Shown: positions 1 to 8,938, counted from the first letter of the stretch. The stretch is DNA of 64,000 nt from Mesorhizobium waimense (GCF_003601975.1 NZ_QZWZ01000003.1:124001-188000), one strand, 5' to 3'. Translations and numbers: made by a program. The notes: generated by a model not told the origin, from the letters alone.

Positions 1-2
1 AC

Positions 3-170
3 GAAACCAAGCTCAAGGCCCTTCCGCCGGGTGGCATCTACACTGAACCGGCCAAGGCAAACCACTTCGGCGAAACGCGCGACGAGCCAGCCATCGTCGC
101 GATCACCGGCTATGGGCCGAGCGGCACCACCTATGCCGCGCCGACGACACCCCATACCGCGACCAAGTAG
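3..170 (+). CDS. C-terminal end of a cupin-domain protein (partial)
   Basis: The reading frame is open from the window edge and stops with TAG at 168-170. It encodes about 55 residues of the type LPPGGIYTEPAKANHF...ITGYGPSGTTY. This resembles the C-terminal strand region of stand-alone cupin proteins of the DUF4437/ChrR-like kind, where an aromatic-His stretch is followed by a Gly-Pro-x-Gly-Thr ending. The start lies outside the window, so substrate and metal ligands cannot be judged. The 294 bases between this stop and the next gene hold no convincing gene. Confidence 0.6.
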   Translation, partial: ETKLKALPPGGIYTEPAKANHFGETRDEPAIVAITGYGPSGTTYAAPTTPHTATK

Positions 171-464
171 GCCCGATGGCGACGACTGGCAGTCTGGACA
201 GCGGTATGCGGTCCCGACCAAACCACTGACGCCCCAGAAACCCTCCATCGGCGGCAAGGATGCCAAGGCTTTTGTGGTGATCATCCCTGACCGCGACGCA
301 GTTGCAGGAACCAAGTAAATTTGGCCAGATCGGGCTAAGAGGAGGCCATCGCCGCACGCCATCTGCGCGCGCCCTCGCGCCGGATGGTCTCGGGCGCGCG
401 TGCGGTCTCAGCCTGAGCCACCTTGGCGACTGCGCCCATTTCCTGAACATCAATCTTAGGATAC

Positions 465-1970
465 ATGCAGGGCATGACGCTCAGAATGATAATGCTCGAC
501 GCCAAGCCGCTCGGCGCGGCGGATGTCGCCGAGATCGCACGTCGCAACGCCCGCCTGGTGTTGGGCGAGGAGGCGATGCGCCGCATCCGCGCGAGCCGCG
601 CCGTCATCGAGCGTCTCACGCAACTCGGCAAGCCGATATACGGCGTCACCACCGGCCTCGGCGCGTGTGTCGACACGCCGCTTGCGCAGGCCGATCTGAT
701 CGCCTTCCAGCATAGCGTGCCGCTCAGCCACAGCATGGGCATCGGACCGGCTCTTCCGACCGAGGCGGTGCGGGCAATGATGGTGGCGCGCATCTCGGGA
801 ATGGCCGCGGGCGGCACCGGCGCCTCCGAGCGTGTGGTCATGGGCCTGGTGGCGGCGCTGAACGCCGGCGTGCACCCGGTCATCCCAGCCTGGGGATCGA
901 TCGGCGCGGCGGACCTTGCGCCTCTCGGCCATATGGCGAGGGCGCTGCGCGGCGACGGCGAGGTGGAGTTCCACGGCAAGGTCATGCCATCCGCCGAGGG
1001 GCTGGCACTTGCCGGGATCGAGGCGCTCGACTTGCGCGAGAAGGACGGCCACGCCATCATCGTCGCCAACAGCCTTTCGACCGGAACGGCCTGCCTCTAC
1101 CTCGAAGACGTCGCTCACCTCATCGACTGGTCGATGGCCGCGGTGGCGCTCAACTACGAGGCATTCCGCTCATCGCTGACGGCAATCGACGAGGACGCGC
1201 TGTCGGCGCGACCGGCGTTCGGCCAGCGCGAGATCGGCGCGCGCCTGCGGGCCGAGCTCGAGGGAAGCGGGCTGTGGAAGGAGAATGCGGCGCGGCGCAT
1301 CCAGGACCCGCTCAGCTATCGCTGCGTGCCCCAGGTCTGGGGCGGCCTGCTGCACGCGTTGGAACAGGCAAGGCTGGCGACGGAGATCGAACTGACCCAT
1401 TCGGGCGACAACCCGGTGATCCTGTTCGCTGCCGAACGGGTCATCTCGAACGGCAATTTCGACCTCACGGCGTTGACGCTGGCCTGGGAACAGCTCGGCC
1501 AGGCTCTCGCGCATTGCGCAGTGGGCACCGCCAACCGCTGCATGAAGCTGATGTCGCCGACGGTGGCGGAACTGCCGCGCTTCCTGTCGGCCAGGGGCGG
1601 CAGCCGCCAGGGCTATGCCGAATTGCAGAAACCGATCGCCGGCCTGGAAGCCGAGATCCGGCATCTGGCCAATCCGATGTCGCTCAGCCCGCTTGCCGTT
1701 TCGGACGGTATCGAGGATCAGTCGTCGATGGCGCCGCGAGTGGTGGCCAAGACGGCCGAGATCATCGAGCGCCTGCGCTATCTGGTTGCGATGGAACTGA
1801 TCTTTGCGGCGACGGGCGTGGAGCTGCGCGGCGTCGTCGACAGTATGGGCGAAGGGCCGCAACGCACCTATGCCACCGTGCGCGCGCTCGTCAGCCCGCT
1901 CGACGACGACCGCGAAATGAGCGCCGACATGACGCGGGTTGCCCGGATGGTGGCTGGGCCTCGGTGCTGA
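465..1970 (+). CDS. HAL/PAL-family aromatic amino acid lyase homologue lacking the MIO triad
   Basis: This 501-residue protein has the length and conserved blocks of histidine/phenylalanine ammonia-lyases, including the N-terminal YGVTTGLGA block and the QDPLSYRC-type block. These enzymes normally eliminate ammonia with a methylidene-imidazolone (MIO) cofactor cyclised from Ala-Ser-Gly in GSxGASGDLAPL. Here the block reads GSIGAADLAPL (A148-A149-D150), so the Ser-Gly pair is replaced by one Ala and one residue is lost. The flanking DLAPL is intact, which argues against a frameshift. Classical lyase chemistry is therefore doubtful, and it may be a divergent or inactive member. The start is uncertain: ATGs at 465, 474, 486 and 492 are in frame and none has a strong ribosome site. 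Confidence 0.85.
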   Translation: MQGMTLRMIMLDAKPLGAADVAEIARRNARLVLGEEAMRRIRASRAVIERLTQLGKPIYGVTTGLGACVDTPLAQADLIAFQHSVPLSHSMGIGPALPTEAVRAMMVARISGMAAGGTGASERVVMGLVAALNAGVHPVIPAWGSIGAADLAPLGHMARALRGDGEVEFHGKVMPSAEGLALAGIEALDLREKDGHAIIVANSLSTGTACLYLEDVAHLIDWSMAAVALNYEAFRSSLTAIDEDALSARPAFGQREIGARLRAELEGSGLWKENAARRIQDPLSYRCVPQVWGGLLHALEQARLATEIELTHSGDNPVILFAAERVISNGNFDLTALTLAWEQLGQALAHCAVGTANRCMKLMSPTVAELPRFLSARGGSRQGYAELQKPIAGLEAEIRHLANPMSLSPLAVSDGIEDQSSMAPRVVAKTAEIIERLRYLVAMELIFAATGVELRGVVDSMGEGPQRTYATVRALVSPLDDDREMSADMTRVARMVAGPRC

Positions 1971-1979
1971 GCCGGCGTC

Positions 1980-2807
1980 CTAGTAGACCTTGAAAGCGCC
2001 CGCATCCGCTCGTGCATCCACGTCGGTGATCAGCATGTGCCCAGGCGAAACCGTGATCGAGATCGCGAGTTCGGCACGAGCAAGAGCGTCCTGGGCGGTC
2101 AGGCTGCTGGCCCAGAATACCGGGACCTCCCCTGCCATGATTTCGACCGCATCGCCCCAGTCGGGAGCCATCACATCCCTTATTCCGATGATCGATGGAT
2201 CTCCGACATGGACGGGAGAGCCGTGGGCATGAGGGAAGCGTGCAGTCAGAGCGCGTACCTTGTCGACGTCGCATCGTCTTGTCGGGCGCATGGAGACAAC
2301 CATTTCGCCACCAAATGGTCCGACGTGGGATGTCTGGATCCTGGTTCGAAATTTGGGGGAGGCTTTGCCGTAGCCGATCCGGCGGAGCTTCACGCCCTTT
2401 TCAGCAAGCGCAGTCTCGACGGTAAGCCAGCTGCCGAGCGCAAAAGCGGCAAAATCATCCCGCCACAAGTCGATGATGTCCGTTTTCCGACGGATCACTT
2501 CCCCGAAGCAGTAGATATTATACTGAGGCGCATCGGTTCGGATATCGATATCACCGAGGGCTGGAAGCAATGGGCTGCCGGCACGGCTCACGGCCACCAA
2601 AGGACAGGGTTTAGGGTTGCGGACGCAAAACTGATGGAAATCGCTGGCAAACCTGCGGGGCACAATCACAACATTGGCTTGCAGCTTACCGCGCGCAAGC
2701 CCTCCCGTGTACCCTTCATAGGCACCCGTCCTAACCAGTCTGCGCAGCTTATCCGCATCGACCAGTCGTAAATTGTCATAGATCAATGCGGTGGTCTGGC
2801 GAGCCAT
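1980..2807 (-). CDS. DUF1445 / D-glutamate cyclase-family putative hydro-lyase
   Basis: The 275-residue length is normal for the family (UPF0317, putative hydro-lyase; one mammalian relative is a D-glutamate cyclase). Diagnostic blocks are YTGGLARGKLQANVVIVP near residues 33-50 and FCVRNPKPCPLVAV near residues 60-75. The later GxSFSFE-like block is altered to LGSWLTVETAL. It is convergent with the lyase gene, with only 9 bases between the stops, so the two are probably not co-regulated. A cytoplasmic role in amino or hydroxy acid metabolism is inferred from the family only. Confidence 0.85.
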   Translation of the reverse strand: MARQTTALIYDNLRLVDADKLRRLVRTGAYEGYTGGLARGKLQANVVIVPRRFASDFHQFCVRNPKPCPLVAVSRAGSPLLPALGDIDIRTDAPQYNIYCFGEVIRRKTDIIDLWRDDFAAFALGSWLTVETALAEKGVKLRRIGYGKASPKFRTRIQTSHVGPFGGEMVVSMRPTRRCDVDKVRALTARFPHAHGSPVHVGDPSIIGIRDVMAPDWGDAVEIMAGEVPVFWASSLTAQDALARAELAISITVSPGHMLITDVDARADAGAFKVY

Positions 2808-2976
2808 GGCCTTCGGGAGTATGCACTTTTACAGACACGTCGGGAGGGCGTAAGATCATCGGCGGGTCACCCGCTTGTCAAATTGTCAGAATCTTTCATC
2901 AACGATAAATTGTATTTATTGGCCGGCCAACAGAGACTGCCGTTATCATTAGCGTTTGCGAATAAATCTTTTGGCC

Positions 2977-3792
2977 TCATTGGCATGTGCGGCAGCCGAT
3001 CGCTTCTATCTGGCGACCTGCCTCGTGCAGAAAACCGAGGTCGCGGTTCATATAGAAGAGCAGGAAAGCCGCGTAGAGGACAAAGACGAGGCTGAAGACC
3101 AGCGTCTTCACGACCAGCGAGAGCGCAAAGACATTCAGGTGCGGCGAGGCGCGGGCCAGGAAAGCCAGCACGATGTCGGACAAGAGCATGCTGATGACGA
3201 GCGGGAAGACAAGGGTCAACGCCATCATCAGGATGCGGTTCAGCAGACCGAGGAAGATTTCGGCTGCATCCTTGCTGAACACGGGCAGAAGTTGGTCGAT
3301 CGGCCAAAGTCCGTAGCTGTCGTAGAGGCTGGTCAGGGAAAGTTGCAGGCCGCCGGCTGCCAAATAGAGCGTGACCATGATGACGGCGAGCAATGTGCCG
3401 GTGGCACTTGTCTCATGCGTCATCATCGGATCGATCAGCGTCCCCATCGTGGAACCGCGCTGCAGGTCCAGTATATCGCCCGCGGCCTCCGCCGCCCAGA
3501 ACGGTATGCCCATTGCCAGCCCGAGTGTTACCCCGACCACGACCTCCTTGAGCATGTAGAGCACGATCATCGTCGTCGTGATGTCGGTGCTCGTCAGTTT
3601 GTTCACGATCATCGGAAAGACCGGAACCGCCAGCGCCAGCGCCACGCCGTTGCGCAGAAGTCCGGATAGCGGCACGCGCGAAAAGAGCGGCATCAGCAGC
3701 ATGAAACCGGTCATGCGTGCGAGCGCGAAAGCGCCTGCCAGAAGATAGAACTGAAGCTCTTTGACCGACGTGAAGAGTGGTTCGACCGGCAT
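2977..3792 (-). CDS. sctT: Type III secretion export apparatus protein SctT
   Basis: SctT (RhcT/YscT/FliR family) is an inner-membrane part of the export gate that forms the entry pore with SctR and SctS. The 271 residues contain about six to eight hydrophobic segments and family blocks such as ARMTGFMLLMPLFSR near the N-terminus and RGSTMGTLIDP in the middle. It is the last gene of the minus-strand sct operon, 9 bases after sctS. No intrinsic terminator was seen in the AT-richer stretch 2880-2976 behind it. Confidence 0.95.
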   Translation of the reverse strand: MPVEPLFTSVKELQFYLLAGAFALARMTGFMLLMPLFSRVPLSGLLRNGVALALAVPVFPMIVNKLTSTDITTTMIVLYMLKEVVVGVTLGLAMGIPFWAAEAAGDILDLQRGSTMGTLIDPMMTHETSATGTLLAVIMVTLYLAAGGLQLSLTSLYDSYGLWPIDQLLPVFSKDAAEIFLGLLNRILMMALTLVFPLVISMLLSDIVLAFLARASPHLNVFALSLVVKTLVFSLVFVLYAAFLLFYMNRDLGFLHEAGRQIEAIGCRTCQ

Positions 3793-3801
3793 CCGCGTGC
3801 C

Positions 3802-4071
3802 TCAACGCGTGACGATGGGGAATTCGTCCAGCGCCGTCGAGGCCTGCTCGGCGATCTGCTGGCCAAGCAGCGGGCCGAAGACGATGATGACCAGCAGGAT
3901 CACGACCAGCTTGATTGTCTGCGGCAGCGACTGATCCTGGATCTGCGTCAGCGCCTGGGCAAGGCCGACAAGGATGCCGACGGCCAGCGCTGCGATGATC
4001 GCCGGGCTGGACGCGAACAGCACCGTCAGAAGCGCGCTTTGGACCTTCGCCAGGATGAAGTCATTGCTCAT
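3802..4071 (-). CDS. sctS: Type III secretion export apparatus protein SctS
   Basis: SctS (RhcS/FliQ family) is a two-helix membrane hairpin of the export gate. At 89 residues it has the expected length, two hydrophobic segments (about residues 15-40 and 50-75) and the conserved loop QALTQIQDQSLPQTIKL between them. It sits between sctR and sctT with short gaps, the order universal in these systems. Confidence 0.95.
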   Translation of the reverse strand: MSNDFILAKVQSALLTVLFASSPAIIAALAVGILVGLAQALTQIQDQSLPQTIKLVVILLVIIVFGPLLGQQIAEQASTALDEFPIVTR

Positions 4072-4086
4072 GCAAAACCCCCAGCG

Positions 4087-4740
4087 TCAGCCGTAGCTCA
4101 GGATGAGGCCATGCATCAGCCGCGACCAGCCGTCGATGGCGACGAAAAGGAACAGTTTCAGCGGGATCGAAATGAGAACCGGCGAGACCATGATCATGCC
4201 GAGCGTCATCAGGACGTTGGCGACAACGATATCGATGATGAGGAAGGGAAGATAGAGCAGGAAGCCGATCTCGAAGGCACGGGTAAGCTCGGATGCGACA
4301 AAGGCGGGAACAAGGATCGACAGATCGTCGTCCTTGAGATTCTGGCGCGCCTGTTCAGGCCACAGACGGGTCGTTCCATCGAGAAAGAACTGCCGCTCCT
4401 GCGGCTGGGTGAATTTCATAAGGTGTCGCTGCAATGGTTCCCTGACCAGTTGCGCCGCCCTGGCGAGGTCGTCCGTGGTCTGGAACTGGACCTGCCCTTC
4501 CTGAAGCCGGCCCGACATCTCGCTCAGCAACGGCGTGGTGACATAGACGGTGAGCACGAGCGCTATGCCGTAGAGCACCAGATTGGGCGGCATCTGCTGG
4601 ACGCCGAGCGCGTTGCGGATGAGAAACAGCACGACCGAAATCTTCAGGAAGCCGGTCATCGTGACGACCGCCAGCGGCAGCAACCCGACGACGCCGACGG
4701 CGATCAGGATCCCAAGCAGATTGGGCGAATTCTCAAGCAT
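4087..4740 (-). CDS. sctR: Type III secretion export apparatus protein SctR
   Basis: SctR (RhcR/FliP family) forms the pentameric core of the export gate. The 217-residue protein carries the family block MTGFLKISVVLFLIRNALG followed by QMPPNLVLYGIAL. The late segment FLLYLPFLIIDIVVANVLM matches the conserved second half of the family. Its ATG overlaps the end of sctQ by 8 bases, indicating translational coupling. Confidence 0.96.
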   Translation of the reverse strand: MLENSPNLLGILIAVGVVGLLPLAVVTMTGFLKISVVLFLIRNALGVQQMPPNLVLYGIALVLTVYVTTPLLSEMSGRLQEGQVQFQTTDDLARAAQLVREPLQRHLMKFTQPQERQFFLDGTTRLWPEQARQNLKDDDLSILVPAFVASELTRAFEIGFLLYLPFLIIDIVVANVLMTLGMIMVSPVLISIPLKLFLFVAIDGWSRLMHGLILSYG

Positions 4741-5005
4741 TGTCGAACATGCGGACTATCCGCACGCCCAGGCTTTCCCCGATCCGTACGATCTCGCCAC
4801 GGCCGACACGCTTGCCGTTGGCGATGATGTCGACAGTCGCCTCCTTCACCTCGGCGAGCGCAACGACAGCGCCGGGCGCAAGCTGCCTTACTTCGCCCAG
4901 AGGCATTGCCGTGCGGCCGATCTCGAAGGCAAGCTCGACCGGCAACTCGTCCAGGGTCGATTCTTCCAAAGTCTGGCCGGCCCGCGGCGGCGTGTTCTGG
5001 TTCAT
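4733..5005 (-). CDS. Probable internally initiated SctQ-C (SPOA-only) product
   Basis: An in-frame ATG at 5005-5003 inside sctQ is preceded by GGGAG with six bases between, a good ribosome binding site. It would yield a 90-residue protein beginning MNQNTPPRAG and containing only the SPOA domain. Yersinia YscQ and some relatives are known to make such an internal C-terminal product, which pairs with the full protein in the sorting platform. Expression here is inferred from the ribosome site, position and length. Confidence 0.55.
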   Translation of the reverse strand: MNQNTPPRAGQTLEESTLDELPVELAFEIGRTAMPLGEVRQLAPGAVVALAEVKEATVDIIANGKRVGRGEIVRIGESLGVRIVRMFDNA

Positions 5006-5860
5006 GGTCCACTCCCAATTCGATCCAGCGATTGCAGTCGGCGCGGCAAGCAATTGCGGCCCGCCTTCAGTCAAGGCCACTGGCGCATAAAAGCGCTCGG
5101 CAATGATGAGTGCCGCCATGCGTTCTTCTTCCGCATCCCGGAAAAGCACCACATCGTCAGCCTGCAGGCTTCGAAGCTCGCCAAGGGTGATCGCGAGCGC
5201 GCCACGCCGAAGGCAGACCGGCAGCGGAAACTCAGCCGGGATCGGTGGCCTCGCCTTGCCGATCTCGTCGAGGAGGTGGCCGATCCGCACCGCCAGGCCG
5301 GCGTCATTCGTGTTCAAGACGCAGTCTATCGTTTCATTCTTGCCGGTCAGGACAAAGGCGAATGGGGGTTCGCCCGAAACGGCATCTGCCTGTTCGACCG
5401 AGATGATCGTGATCCTCTCGCCCAGCTTGCCCTCGATCCATTCGAGATCACCTTCTAACGCGGACTCCAACAGCAATGCGGCGTGAGCGGGTGCCAGTCG
5501 TTTCATGTCGACCAGTTCGTCCGCCCTGGCGAAGCCCCGTTCGACAAAGGAAAGCGGCAGGTGCAATTTGCCCGCACTGTCTCCGACCGTGAACGCGATG
5601 GTCCACAGCCGCTGGTCCTCAGGGTTCGGCGCCGGCCAGACGGCTGCGATCGCCATGGTCTTTCCCGCAATCGTGATCTCGGCGGGAGCACGGCGGCGGT
5701 AGAAGGCGTTCAATGCCGCAAAGTCCCCGGACGCTACGGATTCCAATTTCAGCCGCTCGCCAGCGCGCGACCGTGTGGCCGCACGTTTCGCTGGTTTTAC
5801 CCGCGCTTTCGTTTTTGCCGACGCGAAGGCTTGAGGCATCACATCCATATTCACGATCAC
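4733..5860 (-). CDS. sctQ: Type III secretion cytoplasmic ring protein SctQ
   Basis: SctQ (RhcQ/YscQ, related to FliM/FliN) forms the cytoplasmic sorting platform that loads substrates onto the export gate. The 375-residue protein has a basic N-terminus, a weakly conserved middle and a C-terminal SPOA domain at about residues 300-372 (LPVELAFEIGRTAMPLGEVR, then GEIVRIGESLGVRI). It lies between sctO (8 bases away) and sctR (overlapping). A second start inside the gene probably gives a separate C-terminal product, listed separately. Confidence 0.92.
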   Translation of the reverse strand: MIVNMDVMPQAFASAKTKARVKPAKRAATRSRAGERLKLESVASGDFAALNAFYRRRAPAEITIAGKTMAIAAVWPAPNPEDQRLWTIAFTVGDSAGKLHLPLSFVERGFARADELVDMKRLAPAHAALLLESALEGDLEWIEGKLGERITIISVEQADAVSGEPPFAFVLTGKNETIDCVLNTNDAGLAVRIGHLLDEIGKARPPIPAEFPLPVCLRRGALAITLGELRSLQADDVVLFRDAEEERMAALIIAERFYAPVALTEGGPQLLAAPTAIAGSNWEWTMNQNTPPRAGQTLEESTLDELPVELAFEIGRTAMPLGEVRQLAPGAVVALAEVKEATVDIIANGKRVGRGEIVRIGESLGVRIVRMFDNA

Positions 5861-5868
5861 GGATTGGG

Positions 5869-6342
5869 CTATCGTTCTGTAGGCAAGCGCGGTGGGCCGC
5901 GCTCCTCTTCCTCGGAAAGCTCGGCAAGCGCCAGGCGACGCCGCGCGGTGCGTTTGGTCAGATGCTCCAACAGGCCGTCCAGCTTCGACACGGCCTTCAT
6001 GCTCGCGCGATGATCCTTGCGGGCTGCCGACAACTCCACCTTCCGTCGCTGCTCGGCGACGCCGGCCATCTTCTCGCTTTCTCGCAGCTGCTCGGTTTTT
6101 CTGGCGGCGATTTCGAACCGTCCCTGAAGCCCGTGGAGGCTGGCCGCCTTTACCGGCTGTCCGACCAGCGCACCGAAGGCTGCATCTTCGGCGTCGACCG
6201 TGCGCTGGAGGTGCTCCGTGACGGCAGCGGCCGCCTCCTGCCCCTCCCTTGCGGCCCGGCGCGCGGCGGCGTGTTTTCTGATCACCTCTTCCTTTGCGCG
6301 CTCTTCACGGCGGTGTCTGAGGTCGCGCAATCGAGCGATCAT
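5869..6342 (-). CDS. sctO: Type III secretion stalk/chaperone-escort protein SctO
   Basis: SctO (YscO/FliJ type) is a small coiled-coil protein linking the ATPase to the export gate. The 157-residue product is almost entirely charged helix, rich in Arg, Glu and Ala (for example RHRREERAKEEVIRK), as expected. Identification rests on position between sctN and sctQ, size and composition, because this family is poorly conserved. The start at 6342 is chosen because AAGGAG lies six bases upstream inside the end of sctN. An ATG at 6357 is also possible. Confidence 0.75.
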   Translation of the reverse strand: MIARLRDLRHRREERAKEEVIRKHAAARRAAREGQEAAAAVTEHLQRTVDAEDAAFGALVGQPVKAASLHGLQGRFEIAARKTEQLRESEKMAGVAEQRRKVELSAARKDHRASMKAVSKLDGLLEHLTKRTARRRLALAELSEEEERGPPRLPTER

Positions 6343-6343
6343 G

Positions 6344-7702
6344 TCACGCTCCTTCATTGACGATCTCCCGCATGCGTTGACGTGTCTTCTCGATGCTCTC
6401 GCGCGTGGCGGACGCCTGGCGCAGGAAGGCGTTGATGGCGTCGATCTTCGCCACCGCCTCATCCGCCACGGCATCGCTGCCTTTTTCGTACTCGCCGACG
6501 CGCAGGAGAAGTTCGATATCGGCGTAGCGTGCAAGCAGCTCGCGCAGGCGGCTGGCGTCGGCCCGATGTGCCGGCGGCACAACCGCATCCATCAGGCGGC
6601 TTCGGCTGCGCAAGACGTCGATGGCGGGGAAATGGTTGCGTTGGGCAAGTTCGTTCGACAGGAAGACATGGCCATCGAGAAGCGCCTGAATTTCCTCGGC
6701 GACCGGATCCAGCGTGCCGTCGCCTTCCAGAAGAACGCTGTAGAGGCTGGTGATGGAACCGACGCGGCCGGGGCCGGAGCGCTCGAGCAGACGCGGCAAG
6801 ACCGCGAACAGCGAAGACGGAAAACCGCGACGCGTCGGCGGCTCGCCCGAGGCCAGGCCGATCTCGCGCTGCGCGCGGGCAAACCGCGTTATGTTGTCCA
6901 TCGCAAGCAGCACGTGCTTGCCCTGGTCGCGAAAATATTCGGCAATGCTGGTCGCCACATAGGCGGCCTTGACGCGCTCGATGGCAGGCCGGTCGGAGGT
7001 CGCGACGACGACGATTGCCCGCTGCCGCCCTTCCGGTCCAAGCTGATGCTCGAGGAATTCGCGCACCTCGCGCCCGCGCTCGCCGACAAGGGCGACTACG
7101 GCAACATCGGCATCGGTGCCGCTGACGATGTCGGAGAGCAGGATCGACTTGCCGACGCCGGGTTCGCCGAAGATGCCGACGCGCTGCCCGCGCGCGCAGG
7201 TGAGCAACCCATCGAGGGCGCGGATTCCAAGCTGGATCGGCTCGGAAATCAAACTGCGCTCGAGCGGAGACGGCGGATAGGCATTGACCGGATAGCTGCC
7301 GACAATGCCATCGGGCGCAAGCGGTTTGCCGTCCAATGGCTCGCCGAGGGCGCTGATCACGCGACCCAGAAGGCCGGGCCCGACGGGCACCAGTTGGTCC
7401 TTTCCGGTCGCAACGACTTCGGTCAGGCTCGATAGACCGGTCAGATCGCCAAGCGGGACAAGGATCGCCATCTCGTCCATGAGGCCGACGACTTCCGCCT
7501 TGGTCGTCTTGCCGGTCCTGGGGTCGACCAGTTCGCATATCTCGCCGATCCGGGCCTCCTCCACGGTCGCGTGGATGACCGTGCCGGTCACCCGCCGCAC
7601 TCGGCCCTTCCTCGGCCGGCTGGCATCGTCGCGCAGACCGGAACGGAGGTTTGGAATGATGGAGGCCAGGCGGCTTTCGATGTCAGCAACGGGCGCCGTC
7701 AT
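6344..7702 (-). CDS. sctN: Type III secretion ATPase SctN
   Basis: SctN (RhcN/YscN/FliI family) is the hexameric ATPase that strips chaperones and unfolds substrates at the base of the machine. The 452 residues show Walker A GEPGVGKS at 179-186, the block VVALVGERGREVREF, Walker B-like HVLLAMDNITRFARAQRE and the T3SS/F1 signature PPTRRGFPSSLF. It overlaps sctL by 4 bases at its start, and sctO begins at its stop codon, so all three are translationally coupled. Confidence 0.97.
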   Translation of the reverse strand: MTAPVADIESRLASIIPNLRSGLRDDASRPRKGRVRRVTGTVIHATVEEARIGEICELVDPRTGKTTKAEVVGLMDEMAILVPLGDLTGLSSLTEVVATGKDQLVPVGPGLLGRVISALGEPLDGKPLAPDGIVGSYPVNAYPPSPLERSLISEPIQLGIRALDGLLTCARGQRVGIFGEPGVGKSILLSDIVSGTDADVAVVALVGERGREVREFLEHQLGPEGRQRAIVVVATSDRPAIERVKAAYVATSIAEYFRDQGKHVLLAMDNITRFARAQREIGLASGEPPTRRGFPSSLFAVLPRLLERSGPGRVGSITSLYSVLLEGDGTLDPVAEEIQALLDGHVFLSNELAQRNHFPAIDVLRSRSRLMDAVVPPAHRADASRLRELLARYADIELLLRVGEYEKGSDAVADEAVAKIDAINAFLRQASATRESIEKTRQRMREIVNEGA

Positions 7703-8316
7703 GGGACCTTAGCCTTTGACGAAATCGCGGCCGCTATGGCATTGAGCTGTGCGTCGATGCTTGCGTCGACGACGGCAAAGTCCGTCGAAACGATGCAGGC
7801 TCCGGCCGCCAGCGCATCGTCGGCATCAATCTCGACCGTCATGCCCAAATCGCTCTCGCGCAAGACCGCGTCCAGCTCATCGCGAACCCTGTCGACGGAA
7901 GCGGGATGAACCCGGACTTTCAGATATTTGGCCCGGCGAATTTCAGACACGGCCTGCCTCGCCGCCTTGGCGACAAGCATGCTGACGTCGAATTCTCCCA
8001 GCATTCGCCTGACGACGTCGAGGGCAAGGCTGATGACTTCGGCTTCCAGCCCACCAAGATAGCGATCCACCTTGACTGTTGTTTCGCTTACCAGCTGCGT
8101 GGCATCCGCATCGCCTCGCGCCTTGCCGTCTTCATAGCCTTGCGCATATTCGGCCGCGTAGGCTCGCCGGGCGGCGTCACGCAACTGTTGGGCATCACGC
8201 CTCGCCTCGTCGAGAACGGCGTGTCGGTCTTGCCAGGCGCGGGCATCCGCGGCGCGCAGGATGCGGGCGTAGGGGCGCCTTGGCGTGTCAGTGGTCGCTG
8301 TGCCCGGTTCGACCAT
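7699..8316 (-). CDS. sctL: Type III secretion ATPase regulator SctL (NolV-like)
   Basis: SctL (NolV/YscL/FliH family) is the peripheral stalk that ties SctN to the sorting platform. With the ATG at 8316 the product is 205 residues. It has an Ala/Arg-rich coiled coil in the first half (ARRDAQQLRDAARRAYAAEY) and the typical C-terminal part ending in a segment with ACIVSTDFAVVDASIDAQL. A longer form from 8388 would overlap sctK by 68 bases and is less likely. Its stop overlaps the sctN start. Confidence 0.85.
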   Translation of the reverse strand: MVEPGTATTDTPRRPYARILRAADARAWQDRHAVLDEARRDAQQLRDAARRAYAAEYAQGYEDGKARGDADATQLVSETTVKVDRYLGGLEAEVISLALDVVRRMLGEFDVSMLVAKAARQAVSEIRRAKYLKVRVHPASVDRVRDELDAVLRESDLGMTVEIDADDALAAGACIVSTDFAVVDASIDAQLNAIAAAISSKAKVP

Positions 8317-8320
8317 CACG

Positions 8321-8938
8321 CTAACCCATCGCCCGTCGGACAAGCGCCGGACCGGCTTCGACAAACGGCTCGGGCGTCTGATCGACAAGCTCGTGCGGCA
8401 TCAGCTTGAGGCGAACCCGCATGCTGGTCTCGCCAGGCACCGCCTGACACCACGCGCTAAGGCAACTCAGGCCGTCGGCATAGACACGGGAACGCATGTC
8501 TTCCAGCTGCTCCAACGGCCGCATTGGACCGGCCAGATCGCGGTTGGCGACCGCGAAAGTGCAGAGATCGGCGCCAAGTGCTGCCTGCAACGCATCGGCC
8601 TCGCGTCCGTCAATGACAGCTGCCAGGCTAGCGGCCCAGTAGATCGCGCCCGAGCGAAGCGCGAGTTCCTCCAACTCCTCGCTCGACGACAAGGCGATCG
8701 CCCGATCCACCTCGTCGGCCGGTTCATCGACTGCGCAAGAGAGCCCGTAACGCTCCAGCAGAACCTTCGACAATCGCTGATGCAGGCGCGCCGAGTGCAG
8801 CATGCGCTCGCAGGCGGCCTCGCTGATCGTGCCGTCAAAGCATTCCGCCAGCCGGGCCGCATCCGCATAGGATGCGGGGTTGGAAATGAACGCCTGCCAT
8901 TCCGGGCTGGCAGCCTGCTCCGAGCCGGTCTGGGTCAT
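8321..8938 (-). CDS. Type III secretion protein SctK/NolU-like
   Basis: The 205-residue soluble protein lies between sctJ and sctL, exactly where rhizobia carry nolU and other systems carry sctK, the adaptor joining the sorting platform to the inner ring. The helical C-terminal half with LSCLSAWCQAVPGETSMRVR fits that family, which is poorly conserved. The ATG at 8938 overlaps the sctJ stop (ATGA), which fixes the start. Confidence 0.75.
   Translation of the reverse strand: MTQTGSEQAASPEWQAFISNPASYADAARLAECFDGTISEAACERMLHSARLHQRLSKVLLERYGLSCAVDEPADEVDRAIALSSSEELEELALRSGAIYWAASLAAVIDGREADALQAALGADLCTFAVANRDLAGPMRPLEQLEDMRSRVYADGLSCLSAWCQAVPGETSMRVRLKLMPHELVDQTPEPFVEAGPALVRRAMG

Noticed and set aside
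2919..2930. TTGGCCGGCCAA palindrome in the gap between sctT and the DUF1445 gene
   Set aside because: It is a perfect 12-base palindrome but has no T tract and no second copy; it could be chance in high-GC DNA.
2956..3669. Long plus-strand frame opposite sctT and similar long frames opposite sctQ, sctN and the giant gene
   Set aside because: These are antisense shadows of GC-rich genes, rich in Arg, Asp, His and Gln, without ribosome sites.
8317..8388. Upstream extension of sctL to 8388
   Set aside because: It would overlap sctK by 68 bases and adds an Arg-rich leader; the ATG at 8316 gives the normal family length.
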